DNA of 64,000 nucleotides from Archegozetes longisetosus (GCA_018873245.2 JAEMBT020000009.1:2976001-3040000); one strand, 5' to 3'; positions 35,083 through 45,404 are shown, counted from the first letter of the stretch. Notes: a model not told the origin generated them from the letters alone. Numbers and translations: made by a program.

Positions 35083-35793
35083 ATACTAAATAGGTGCATC
35101 TATAAGGAAACATCATAAAAATCGAATGACATATGCAATCGATAGTACATGACAAGAGGAGTCGAACCATACCAAATTTTTGAAGTCATACCCACTCGTT
35201 CACTAGCTGCACTCACTTTTACATATTTCCTTTGAATTCGCTTCTGAATGGGCGGAGCATCATAAAAATCATATGACACATGCAATCGATAGTACCTATT
35301 GATACAAGTAATGAGATTCGCACAGTGAAAATATGTTTAGATAGTAAAAGGATGGACGTGGCTCCAAAATTTAGTATGGTTCGACTTAGCTTAATGAGTA
35401 CTATCAATTACTAAAGACTCCAGAATAGAGAAATCTTGTTTTTGTCGATGTCATGAAATCATCGGGAATAGAAGTCAGAATGCCCAATGAGTCCATAATT
35501 ATTGAAGTACACATTTTCGACAATTATGGACTTATTTGTCGCCCTGACCTCTCTTCTCGATGATTTCATGACATCGATAAAAATAAGATTTCTCTATTCT
35601 GGAGTCTTTATCAATTACATATATCATGTAATTTTTATGATGCTCCGCTCATCCAGAAATGAATAAAAAGAAAAAATGTAAAAGTGGGCATGGCTTAAAA
35701 AATTTGATTTGGTTTAACTCGCTTACCAAGTACTATCGGTTGCATATGTCACTCGACTTTATTATGTTTATAGTTGGATCTATTTAGTACCCC
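35083..35793. mobile_element. Compound foldback MITE inside the palindrome
   Basis: Outer inverted ends: 35083-35150 (TACTAAATAGGTGCATCTAT...) against about 35700-35793. Inner foldback: 35405-35495 against 35525-35610, nearly perfect (GACTCCAGAATAGAGAAAT). A third related copy of the outer segment lies at 35250-35400. Non-coding. Absent from the mirrored left arm. Confidence 0.8.
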
Positions 35794-36110
35794 TCAACCA
35801 TTTCATTTTACATTTAGAGCAAAAATAACATTTAAGATTCTGCAACTCTGATTGATGTATACAGTATATAGCCTAATATTATTTTTAAATGTAATATCTC
35901 CTTCTTACTCGATAATAATTAACTATGTATTTATACGTATTGACACGCATGCGAATGTATCCTTGATAAATTTGTACAATATCAAAACAAAATTAGAGTG
36001 GAAGAGCTTCGAAAATCCGTTTTCCACAAAAAAAGTTTTAAATATTTATGTAAAACAGATATTTGTTTACAATAAAGTTTAATTGCATAAAAATAACTAA
36101 AAGATCATTT

Positions 36111-36146
36111 CTTCTACTACGAGTCCAATAGGATAAAAGGCTTGAA
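36111..36146 (+). promoter_or_regulatory. TATA-type core promoter of member D
   Basis: CTTCTACTAC, then GGATAAAAGGCTTGAA. Same layout as at C. Downstream, the position of the 5'UTR donor reads GCATTTC instead of GTATTTC, while the acceptor (GTAATTAG) is kept. Confidence 0.6.
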
Positions 36147-36300
36147 CTTTCAACAAGTGTTTACGACATAGTAAAGATTGTAATTAAACTTTTGTTGCAT
36201 TTCTATTGAATCTATATATTAGACTTAAGTTTTAAATCCGAATTTATGACAAGTGTTTCTTAGTAATTAGGATCAATTACTGAATTATTAGACCTTAACA

Positions 36301-36732
36301 ATGAGTCAATTAATAATCATATTATTGATTATTCTCAGTTTAATTAGCCTAAGTCTCCATAAGCCTATCGGACAGTTTAACAGAATTAATGATAAAGAAG
36401 ACAAATATAATGGAATGAGATACGGTGTAGTTGATAATACAAAAGGAAGTTCATATGGCGGTGATAAATATGCCGGTGATAAAAATGGCAGTGATAAATA
36501 TGATCATGATAAAAGTTCGTTTGAGAGAATGGTTATGAAAATACTTGATGTACAAAATAATCAAGGTTACAATCAAATAGCAGCTTGGAAGGAGATTTTG
36601 AGTGCTTCTATATCAAGAATAGGAGATTTGATCTTTAACATCGGAACTTTTACGCAAAATATCCTGAATAATGCGGCTCAGGCTTCTTGTTGCGCGACTA
36701 GATGCAAGTCCTTTAATTGTACTAATGGTTGA
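36301..36732 (+). CDS. Secreted Asp/Lys/Tyr-repeat protein with C-terminal Cys cluster, member D
   Basis: 143 residues, single coding exon, inverted paralog of member C. Signal peptide MSQLIIILLIILSLISLSLH, then KPIGQFNRINDKEDKYNGMR and GVVDNTK. Residues about 50-72 carry GGDKYAGDKNGSDKYDHDK repeats, shorter and differently arranged than in C. A helical part (RMVMKILDVQNNQGYN) leads to the same NAAQASCCATRCKSFNCTN end. The signal peptide and Cys end are conserved while the repeat varies, a pattern seen in fast-evolving secreted effectors, structural proteins and host-defence peptides; which applies cannot be told here. Confidence 0.8.
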   Translation: MSQLIIILLIILSLISLSLHKPIGQFNRINDKEDKYNGMRYGVVDNTKGSSYGGDKYAGDKNGSDKYDHDKSSFERMVMKILDVQNNQGYNQIAAWKEILSASISRIGDLIFNIGTFTQNILNNAAQASCCATRCKSFNCTNG

Positions 36733-37201
36733 TATCATTAACCTAATATCAGTCTTGAATAAGTAAGGCTTTAACACAAGATGCATTTGATCTTTCTTAG
36801 TTAGTTATTCCAATATATTTTTAAACTTAATAACTTATCTGGTTTACTAATTGTCATTTGAATTCGAGTTAGTAATTGAAAATTTAACGATATATTTACT
36901 AATATATACAACTTTTATTGACTATGTTATTTCAATTGTTTTATTACATTACTTTAATACGCAATATTGTGTAGCATAGCATTACATAATATTACAACTT
37001 AAAAATTTATTCGAAACTTTAATAATAAATGGGTTTAAAACTTAATTTCTGTTGTTTCTAATGTTTAATGTATTAATCATGAGATTGAAGTCATACTCAG
37101 TGTTCTAAAGATTCTTTGATTTTAGTTGTTTTCAGATAATAGAAAAATTATCACAAAAAGTTTATCGAAACATTAATTATATTAGTTTTTAAAATAAAAT
37201 T

Positions 37202-37445
37202 AGATAAAACACGAAATTCGGACCTGAATCTATTTAATCAATATAAGATTCTTAGCTCTATATAGAATATTATAAAGAATCACATTCATCCTTCAGTTGT
37301 TTAATCAGGGAAATAGTCATAAAATTCTTTCTGCCACCAAATTGCTATCACTTATCTAAAACACAATAAGACTAATAAGAGTAATCTTCTAAGAGACAAA
37401 AAAATATCATTAATGTCACTAGAAAACATGGATTTATTAATCTCT
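37202..37445 (-). pseudogene. Relic of an ABCC transporter exon
   Basis: Clear similarity to the 3' part of exon 2 of the ABCC gene (10101-10345): the shared + strand phrases GACCTGAATC at the exon end, TTCAGTTG.TTAATCA, TGCCACCA and ACACAAT.AGACTAATAA run in the same order, with indels. No open frame. It abuts the edge of the palindrome; the tip of the same exon is also recognisable at about 32190-32205 on the left arm. So an ABCC piece was part of the duplicated unit. Confidence 0.7.
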
Positions 37446-37546
37446 GACACACAGATATGTTGAAACGCTTTAAATAGATTGAAACAAATGAATCAATACA
37501 TGCAAAGGAATTCTAAGCTCTGGGTTTGCATTGTCGCCTATTATAT

Positions 37547-38078
37547 AAGATTGGAGAGAAATGAATGTCGTTTTTTTGGTACGTATATTAGAATGGTTCA
37601 AAAATACACTTAGGATTTGTTTACATATCTTTTGTTTTGTAAATAAATACATTTAATATTAGTCTTTATTTCTATTAAATTATTATTTTAAATTTTGATT
37701 TGATTTCGATTTGAGCCATGTCTTTCGATGACAACATATTAGACATTGTATGTTGTATGAGTTTAAGCGTGGTAATAATGCAACGGTTGCCACCAAGAAT
37801 ATCACTGATACATATGGTGATGTATTAAAGGTTCGCACGTGTCAACGTTGGTTTGACAGGTTTCGATCAGGCGATTTTGATCTGGAGAATCGAACTGGTT
37901 CTGGTCCACCTCAAGAGTTGGATGATGACGAGTTGAAAGCTCTAGTAGAGTCTGAGCCTCGCCAATCAAGTCGGGACATGGGGCTGATATTAGGCTTCGA
38001 TATTTATATTGTATTAATAAAATTTATTTGAATTTTGTGATCAAATACGTCATTCATTTCTCTCCAACCTTATATTAT
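37547..38078 (+). mobile_element. Miniature mariner keeping only the N-terminal HTH region
   Basis: Inverted ends TTGGAGAGAAATGAATG (37553-37570) and its complement (about 38055-38073). Interior frame 37750-38031: MLYEFKRGNNATVATKNI, TCQRWFDRFRSGDFDLEN, DDELKALVESEPRQSSRD, the paired-like DNA-binding region of mariner transposase, then a short tail and stop. The catalytic domain is missing. The 93-codon frame is open. Confidence 0.8.
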
Positions 38079-38079
38079 C

Positions 38080-38375
38080 AGATTTATTAATATTCTTACT
38101 AAAACCTATTGGGAACTTGTTTCTAATATATTAATAAATTTGAGAAGTTTTCCAGAAGTTATTCAGATTATCTATTTAAATTTAGATCATTGAGTGCAGT
38201 TTCTAATTTCTCAACACTGTATAAGATGGTTGCATAATTTATTATTTCCTCAAAATTTTCAAGTTTTATTTTTTTTTAATTTTTCATATCGATAAAATTG
38301 AAGCTGATTTTAAGAATTATAGAGAACATATTTTTGCATTTCTTGTTCTAATGTACTCTTCCTCGGTCTCCCTAT
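38080..38375 (-). pseudogene. Partner helical reading frame, copy E (decayed)
   Basis: Minus strand reads LEQEMQKYVLYNS, then in pieces EKLETALNDLNLNR, homologous to the partner frames at 27.5 and 34.8 kb. No intact secreted gene was found beside it. Confidence 0.5.
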
Positions 38376-38624
38376 CTTTGGTTTAACGTGAATAATTCTC
38401 TGTCCGTATGTATTTTAACTTTAAACTAGATAATTCTCAATAAATAGATTAATAACAGTTATTGGTATTGATCGAAAGTTTATTATTATTATTTTAAATC
38501 TTCTGTTATCCCTTATAATGAGTTCGCGCTCAATAGAAACCTAAACGTTCAATAATATACGGACTAAGTTTGCAATAAACGCACCTGATATGGTAAATAT
38601 ATGCTTAATGTAGAGTCTTATTAA

Positions 38625-39123
38625 CCCTTCCTCACAACTTAACCTCCGAAAAATGTAAAATTAACTGTGGGGTAAAACGTTACCCCACGTTTATCACACT
38701 TTATATCTGGTTTAGGTTAGTCTTGATGCTTTACAAATCAATGTTAGCCCTTGCTTTCGAAGTTTTAATCAACTAATTAATTATTTGTAGTTATTATCTG
38801 CTAAAGCGTCATCAATGTTTCGAGTTGCTAGTAACGACATTACAGCGCTGCGACACATATAGTAAACACGAAGCACTGCGACACATATAGTAAACACGAA
38901 GCACTGCGATGTTAGGGGAAATTTCTGTCCTCAGAAAGATGTGTTGCAGGAAAAATTTTAAAATTTAGTTATAACTCCAAATTAATCAGGTTTTAGTCAT
39001 TCAAAGTCACATATATGTCTGAAGAATACCTAGATTCTCAATAAATCACGACATTTTGCTGATTTTAGCGAGATTTTTAAAGTCAAACTTGGGACCATTT
39101 TACCCCACGGTTGTGACGAAGGG
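38625..39123. mobile_element. piggyBac-like MITE (TTAA target)
   Basis: 499 bp between TTAA sites (38621-38624, 39124-39127). Ends CCCTTC.TCACAAC are inverted, followed by GTGGGGTAAAA in both arms. No transposase. Contains a ~31-bp unit (GACACATATAGTAAACACGA...) repeated twice at about 38850-38905. Confidence 0.8.
38850..38907 (+). repeat. Two-copy tandem repeat, ~31-bp unit
   Basis: GCGACACATATAGTAAACAC plus CGAAGCACT, two identical copies inside the piggyBac-like MITE. Confidence 0.85.
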
Positions 39124-39333
39124 TTAAATACAACATTTGAAATAGGTTTGTGCCTAAAAATCTTGAAACTAAATAAATAAATGAAGTAATTGATTAATTA
39201 ATTAAAACTAAATTCAATTCATATTCATTTTTAGGAAGAAAATAACAAAAGTGCCAACAATTCGAACAATCCTTTAATAATTAATAAATTAGTTTATTTG
39301 ATGACTTAAGACAACAAACATATGGCTTAAGTC

Positions 39334-39567
39334 TTGTCGTCTTCGAAATTAAAATCCACGGAGAACAAGTGGAAAATTGAGTCAAACCTGTACAATGCGA
39401 TCGCTTACGAACAAGACTACAGCAGTAATAACTCACTATTCGGATGGAGTCTATCGACATCGAAGAAAGGCTTAAAAACAAATAGTTTTTTGAGCAAATA
39501 TTATGACTGTCAAAGGAGGCTAAGTGAAGCAAGTGCTCAACAAATCCAAAGACGACCAAATATTTAA
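39334..39567 (+). CDS. Hypothetical ORF, 77 codons
   Basis: Open from ATG, polar (SSSKLKSTENKWKIESNLYN, YDCQRRLSEASAQQIQRR). Less AT-driven than chance frames, so possibly a 3' exon of an unrecognised gene. No homologue known to me and no neighbouring exon found. Confidence 0.3.
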   Translation: MSSSKLKSTENKWKIESNLYNAIAYEQDYSSNNSLFGWSLSTSKKGLKTNSFLSKYYDCQRRLSEASAQQIQRRPNI

Positions 39568-40680
39568 TTAAATGCAGACCTCAAGTCAAAGAACTAAAAT
39601 ATAGGCAACAAGACTTTATTATCTTAGGCCAGATCTCAGCTGTTTTTTGCTGCAATTTCGATTTCTTTTACGTTAAATTGCATTTTAATGGACCGCGAAT
39701 TTGTTTAAAAACTTTCCTGTTTTAGAATCATACTGCGACCAAGGGATATGAAAGCTTACTTAAACATATAGAGAGTGGTATAGCCAACTAGGGGTCTGCA
39801 ACGGGTTAGGTTGGGCCAGACTGGGTTGGATTTTGGTGAAAAAACGACGGTTTGGACAGGTTCGGACTCAAGAAAAAACTTCAAAAACGGGTTGGTGGGT
39901 TCGGGTTGGAGAAAAAATTCATGGTTATGTTCGGCTTCTCATATAAATTCTTGTTTACTAAAGTCTATCAAAGATAAAGCTTTAAATAACTGATGCAACA
40001 TATTTATGATACTTATGATACAGTCTCTATCTTTTAGATATAGAAATACTCAGCTCTTGTAATTTGATGCGCGTAACAATAAATATTCAAATACTTTTAA
40101 ACAATGAAAACATTTTTGAAAAGTTAAAGTGTAATGCATTCAAATGTAATATATAGCAGAGTAAATATCCAACAATAAATAGTTTTTTCAGTTGAAATAA
40201 AGTGAAATAGTTTCAAGCAAAATATGTGCTTTTGTAAAGCAATCTATAAGTGTCGATTAATAGCTTATTCAGTATTTCAACTATAATAAATCTGAGTCGC
40301 CTATTCAAATAGATAATTAATCATTTATAAAATTCATAGGACTGTGTTTTATAAACGTCAGAAAAATTTAACTAATTGAAAACTAATAAAATATCCAATT
40401 ATTTTTCATGAATTAGTTAATAAATTTTCAAATTATTGATCTTAATTGGGTATTTTAAATGATGTCTTAAACAAGGGATATACAAGTTTTATCAGAGAAA
40501 TCTGAAATTAATGATAAAAAAATTTGATTATCAGTTTATTACGCAATAACAGTCAGAGGTTGAGTTTCTCTAATAAAAAGGAAAAATTGATGTATGGAAA
40601 AGATTTAATCGAGTATTAATTGACGGAAAGGGTAAATCCGATCTAATGGGTCTAAGGTATATAGCAGTCTCCCATCCCCG
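39568..40680. other. Intergenic, one G-rich patch
   Basis: 39785-39930 is rich in GGTTGGG/GGTTCGG-type runs on the + strand, unusual for the window; function unknown. Otherwise empty. Confidence 0.4.
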
Positions 40681-40802
40681 ATTGTGACACATCACTGGAT
40701 TCAGCTCTATGAACTGAATCCAGTGATGTATCACACTCATCGACTTACGAAATGAACCACTTCCGACCCGAGTCTGGCATCTTCTGACTCGACGGAAGTG
40801 GA
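40681..40802 (+). other. Two adjacent short hairpins
   Basis: First: about 40684-40736, 21-bp stem (ATCACTGGATTCAG and its complement) with one mismatch and a ~9-nt loop. Second: about 40758-40802, CCACTTCCG and CGAGTC arms paired with GACTCG and CGGAAGTGG around a short loop. A third weak palindrome (CTCGAGTAGTTCTCGAG) lies at about 40863. The stems are microRNA-length but the loops are short for metazoan precursors. No gene is assigned. Confidence 0.6.
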
Positions 40803-41032
40803 TAAACACCTCGCGTGTTAGAACGTCGAGCTAAGTATTTTGACGCCTAGTTTGATCAGTTATCTCGAGTAGTTCTCGAGAACTTTTTGAACGTTACCAA
40901 TGCGCCAATTGGCTAAGAGGCCCTCTAGTGTCTGAAAGCAACTACGGGTGAGCTCAATTTAGACGAACACTCAGATTAACGTAATGACCAAGTGAGGCAT
41001 ATTTGACTATTTTTTCAATGAACACAATAATT

Positions 41033-41610
41033 ATCGCAATATTTTATCCCAATCGTCGACTACCAATTCTAGTGGTACCTTATTACGATCAGGACCTACA
41101 TAAACTACTACTTTATCGCTAACTAATTTTTCAAACCTTTTCCCATAACCAAACTTTTCCTTCAAGGGGTAAAAATTTTCAAATTCATTCAAATGTTAAG
41201 CAATGCACGCTTCGACAAAGTTCGTGTACTTGTATAATTTTACTTTTTGTTTGACTGCGGCGAACGAGATTCTATCATATTTGTATTGATATACTTGTTC
41301 GTAGAGCTAACAAAATTTACGCTATGGTTCACTGATTCATGTTCTATTCCTAATCTAATATTTATATTTCATAAACTCGAGCCGAGTCCGTCACTTAAAT
41401 ACTTCCTAACGCTATGCTTGAATTTGCTAAATAATCAATCACGTTCGTTCTTCTGTTCGGAACTTTAACCATAAAAGTTTGACGAGTAAGCCTGCAGACT
41501 CCGTCCACTACCCAGAGTCTTTGTGTCTCAGTATTGTAAAGTCTTCCTCTGTTATACTTGCGGTTACAAATCTGAGTCACGTCGACTTCTACAAAATGCA
41601 CAACAATTTC
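41033..41610 (-). pseudogene. Merlin-like (ISXO2/IS1595-type) transposase relic
   Basis: Minus strand reads VEVDVTQICNRKYNRGRLYN, RLWVVDGVCRLTRQTFMVKV, PNRRTNVID, then in a second frame GIEHESVNHSVNFV and NTNMIESR. These correspond in order to the KRKYNRGR, WVFGGVER, VPxR, HxxVNHS.xFV and NTIES blocks of ISXO2-like DDE transposases, which in animals mark Merlin elements. Stops and frame changes make it dead. No inverted ends identified. Confidence 0.75.
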
Positions 41611-41847
41611 CCCATTCTTGTCCTTGTCAAGAAATTTTTTTAAAATATATATTTTTAACGGGATACCATTTTAGACCAAGGTCCCGTAGGATCTTGGTAC
41701 TCTTATTTTTTCAATGTTTCTAAAATTTTTTGAAGTCTCATCAAAATATATAATCATAACATTGAAATTCTGTTCATTCCAATAATTTAAGTTGAAATTT
41801 CATTCCATAAATTTATTTTACCGGAATTTTCTATATACTTGATTATT

Positions 41848-42118
41848 CGGAAATTTTTTTACAAATGTTCTGGTCATTTGCGGCAAATTAAATTTATATA
41901 TTTAAACTCAGCTTGGGTTGTATTTTACTTATGTAGAAAGCTTATATCGAAAATCTCTGGCCACGTAATGTCTCGTCCAATCTTCGGGAATTTTTTTGCC
42001 GATGTTCTGGTCATTTGCGGTGAATAAAATTTATATATTTGAACTCTGTATGATTTATAGATCATTTGTATATAAAATTCATTTCTGAACTCTCTGGCTA
42101 CGTAAAGTCTAATTCAAC
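41848..42118 (+). repeat. Two-copy tandem repeat, ~136-bp period
   Basis: 41848-41983 and 41984-42118 share TCGG.AATTTTTTT.C, ATGTTCTGGTCATTTGCGG and TCTCTGGC.ACGTAA at matching offsets. Confidence 0.8.
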
Positions 42119-44170
42119 CTATTTAAGATAGAAGTGTCTATCTATTCAGCTCAAGTCTAAACAAAATGCGATCAAATTGGAGTCCACCCCGGACTCTGGA
42201 TTAGTTAATCTGAAATTTACACGCTTGGTCATCCTACTTGTATGCATAATAAAATTTTCTAATGCTTTTTCAATATCTTTGCTCTAAACTGATATTAATT
42301 TTTATGGTAAAAAACATTTTAATTCAAGTGTAAGATTTTTTTTAGTTATATACAGTATCAGAAGTGAATAAATGAAGGTCCTTAACAAAATATTTCATTA
42401 TTTTAAAGCTTGCGATTTTCAGTTCAATTCTCACTTGAATTTCTTTTACTTTCACTTTTCAGATTTCATTCTAATTTAAATTTTTCATCTTATAATATTA
42501 TCAAGGCTTATTTAACTTTCTTTTCATTCCATTTGCTTTCAATAAATAGTTTTCTAATTAATTTAAATTATATTTTAAAAGGCTGCTCATTTCTGGAAAA
42601 TATGAATATATAGATATTAAAAATAACGTTCTTGCAATCAAAATGATAAAAGTAATTTAATTTGAATATAGTTCAAATAACAACTTATTTCCTATAAGAT
42701 AAATATAGCTGACAGAAATTGAAATTTCTGAACGTATGGCTGATCTGAATAATTTATGTTAAAAAACCAAATTAATAAAGTTGATTGGACAAGTTAGTCT
42801 TTTATTATTTAACAATGAATTTTATTTAATCAATAGTGCTTTTTAATCCATTAACACATTCATTTAGTTTATCAACAATAAATTTTCAATCAATAAAAGT
42901 TTCACTATTTTAGGGCATTTAAACATTTAAGCGATTAATGAATTAATTCTTAAAGAAATAAGTATTATGTTTTGTGCATAATACTCCAATAATTTTTGCG
43001 TAGAGTAATTCGTGTATTTAATACACAAGACTGAACACTTCCTATAGATTTCGGGAGACATTGATGGACTTTCTAAACGTCATGGAACCGAATGTTCTTA
43101 AGATTCATAAAATAGCGATGCGTAACCAAAAGCTATATGAGGTCACTCCAGAATTCTTGCATCTCTTGTTTCTATATGTGACAAAAAATTGACATCAAAA
43201 TAAATAATATAGTCATTTATAAGTTTTGTTGCAAATTATAAATCAATCTTGAATGATATTAAGTATTAAAATGAAATTAATTGAATAATTAAGTTGGCTA
43301 CCTTTTAAAAACATTTCATCAGCTAGAAACACAAAATTCTAGAGTGACTTCATATATCTTATAAAATCATCCATTCATGAATTGTCACCAACATCATAGG
43401 AGAAGCAATCAATCTGTACAAATATAACACTCAAATATATAAGAACAATTAATCAATAATATATTGCTTAAATCTCTGAAACGTGACAAAAAATTCAAAT
43501 GCTTTTAATAGGTAATAACGGCACAAAACCATTTGTCAGTTATCAGTTGACTATTTTGATTTATGGAATTAGCCAGTAGCCACTTTTCGACAACCAAATC
43601 AGTCCAACTTGAGTTCACAGGTCATATCAGTTGTATTATTGTTAACTTGTATTTGCCATCAACATGGGCTGAGCTTTTCAAGTGTCACACAAAGGGAAAA
43701 ACAGATACAAAGATTATTCTTTAGACATTAAAATGTGATAAGTAATCAAATTTTAACTAAAAGTCCAAAACTAGATATCGCACTTTCATCAAGACAATGA
43801 ATAACTTTAAACTTTTAGTTCCCAGCCTTGAGTTACCCTAAAAGTACTACTTGTGATTGCCAAATATCATATTTACTATTTAAAGTCTTGTGATTCAATG
43901 AAAACTAAAATTTGTAGTCATTGGCAGTTATATTTCTCACTAAAATATTGTCATTCTATTCGTCCTTAACAGTCTGCTAATTCTGTTTATTTTCTCAATA
44001 AGTGAGAACATTTTCGAAGTGTTTTATAAACAAATATAAATAAATATATGCATAGTATTCAACAATTATAGACAATGAAATGTGATTGAATTTATTTATA
44101 AGTCAAACATAGATATCGCATAGTAATTAACAAAATCAATAACTATAAAGTAATTAGTCCAAAATATATA
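42119..44170. other. AT-rich intergenic stretch with one inverted repeat
   Basis: About 43120-43170 is the imperfect inverted copy of 43322-43370 (ATATGA.GTCACTC.AGAATT). No gene is seen in the rest. Confidence 0.45.
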
Positions 44171-44444
44171 GGCATCTCGTCTAATTGTGCACCACGCCAA
44201 TATGGGTATCAAATTAAAGCTTATGAAACGTAGCATCAGAAGAAAAAAGAATTTTTCAAAAATACGATGACTGAGACAAGATATGAATTTTTAAATGTAT
44301 TTAATATCAAGAATTATTAATTATACTCAAAAAGCTCGTTAGCATTATCCAGAGAATACCAAGTGAAAATGAGCTTATTTAAAGTGACCAGAGGTGTTCC
44401 ACTTACCTCAGATTTTTATAGTAGCTAGAGGTGCCCCACTTAAT

Positions 44445-44650
44445 CAGAGTCTGCATCAGTGCTTTCAAGGACCAAACAGACATCATCCAGGGATGCTGCT
44501 GGTCCTGGAATCTCAGGTACGTGCTTGCCGTACAAAAGATACCAAAAAACCGTCATAATGTGTGCAAAGCATCCGACGGTTCCAAGGCTATTTTTGCACT
44601 GACAACAGTACTCGAATATTGCGTCAACACCGGTTTTAGTTATATCTACT
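44445..44650 (-). pseudogene. C-terminal SWIM-like zinc motif of an ISL2EU-like transposase
   Basis: Minus strand reads CQCKNSLGTVGCFAHIMTVF, then WYLLYGKHVPEIPGPAASLD and a stop after ESTDADSD. Same motif as CRCKNGLRTVGMCSH at 4.33 kb. Open to its natural stop, with no catalytic domain. Confidence 0.7.
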
Positions 44651-44856
44651 GAAACGTAATGAAGGCATAGCCATTATCAAAAGAAAATAATTTTTCGGTG
44701 GCTTTTATATTGAGACGTTCATAGTTAAAATAAACAAAAACAAAAACTAAAATCAGAAAACATTTAGTAGGAAATCGATTGCACGCAAATATTTCTACAT
44801 GTAAACAACTTTTTCTACTGTAAAGTGCAATCAAAACCCTAATCCTAAAACTTACC

Positions 44857-45404
44857 TGTAATTCCCTATTCCCAAACTGGTGTCCTGAGCACAAATCCAG
44901 TGAGTCCACGTACCGTCTGTCTGAACTCACAAACTTTGTGAGTCCACATCTGGTCCGTCTGAGCCCTTATTGGACCTGTGCTTACGACACCAGTTTCCTA
45001 TTGGACTAAGGCTGGCCCTCGTCCAAAATCTGTATAAAAGGCCTCGAATTTAATAAAGATCAGTCAGTTTTTCCTTTGCACGTAAAAATGCTGTTTCTTT
45101 TTATTATTTTTTTTTCTTTGCAAGCTTTGACCCCTTTTTAGACTTAGTTGAGGTAGTGCTTATCGTCGAGCGCTTCCAACTGGTCTCCCTCCCTCAAAAA
45201 GCACAAGCACTCTTTCCTTTGCCACGGGCAGACGCCCAAACAAGTCGGCGAAGGTACTTAATCGCTGACCAACTCTTGTTCTCTGCTCTCGCTCCGGAAC
45301 AAAGCATTGCTACCGCAAGAGGTCCGGACCTGTGAGCTGAAGAACGGAGAGTCGGCCTTTAGCGTCGCCCCGCGACAGTCTGTTTGTTCTTCGGCGACGG
45401 CACA
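44857..45404 (+). mobile_element. GC-rich insert with TATA box and polyA-like signal (possible solo LTR)
   Basis: Begins TGTAATTCCC and ends GGCACA, the TG...CA pattern of LTRs. It contains CTGTATAAAAGGCCTCG, then AATAAAGATCAGTCAG about 20 bp later, then a markedly GC-rich 3' half, unlike all its surroundings. No target duplication could be found at these boundaries, so the edges or the identity may be wrong. No coding sequence. Confidence 0.4.

Larger units (their letters stand above)
32190..37215. repeat. Large palindrome: inverted segmental duplication carrying secreted genes C and D
   Basis: Left arm about 32190-34555, right arm about 34720-37215, spacer about 150 bp. Matching blocks in mirror order include 32230-32680 with 37180-36790, gene C with gene D, their promoters, and the partner frames at 34290-34550 and 35000-34720. 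The left arm contains a miniature mariner (32640-33190) absent from the right; the right contains a foldback MITE (35083-35793) absent from the left. The outer edges run into the remnant of an ABCC exon. Confidence 0.85.

Noticed and set aside
33280-36732. Calling members C and D venom or antimicrobial toxins because of their cysteine-rich ends
   Set aside because: Four cysteines in a 19-residue tail do not match a toxin or defensin framework I know; secretion is all that can be supported.
45136-45160. let-7-like seed (TGAGGTAGTGC)
   Set aside because: Only the seed-like 8-mer matches; no let-7 hairpin forms and the sequence lies in the GC-rich LTR-like insert.
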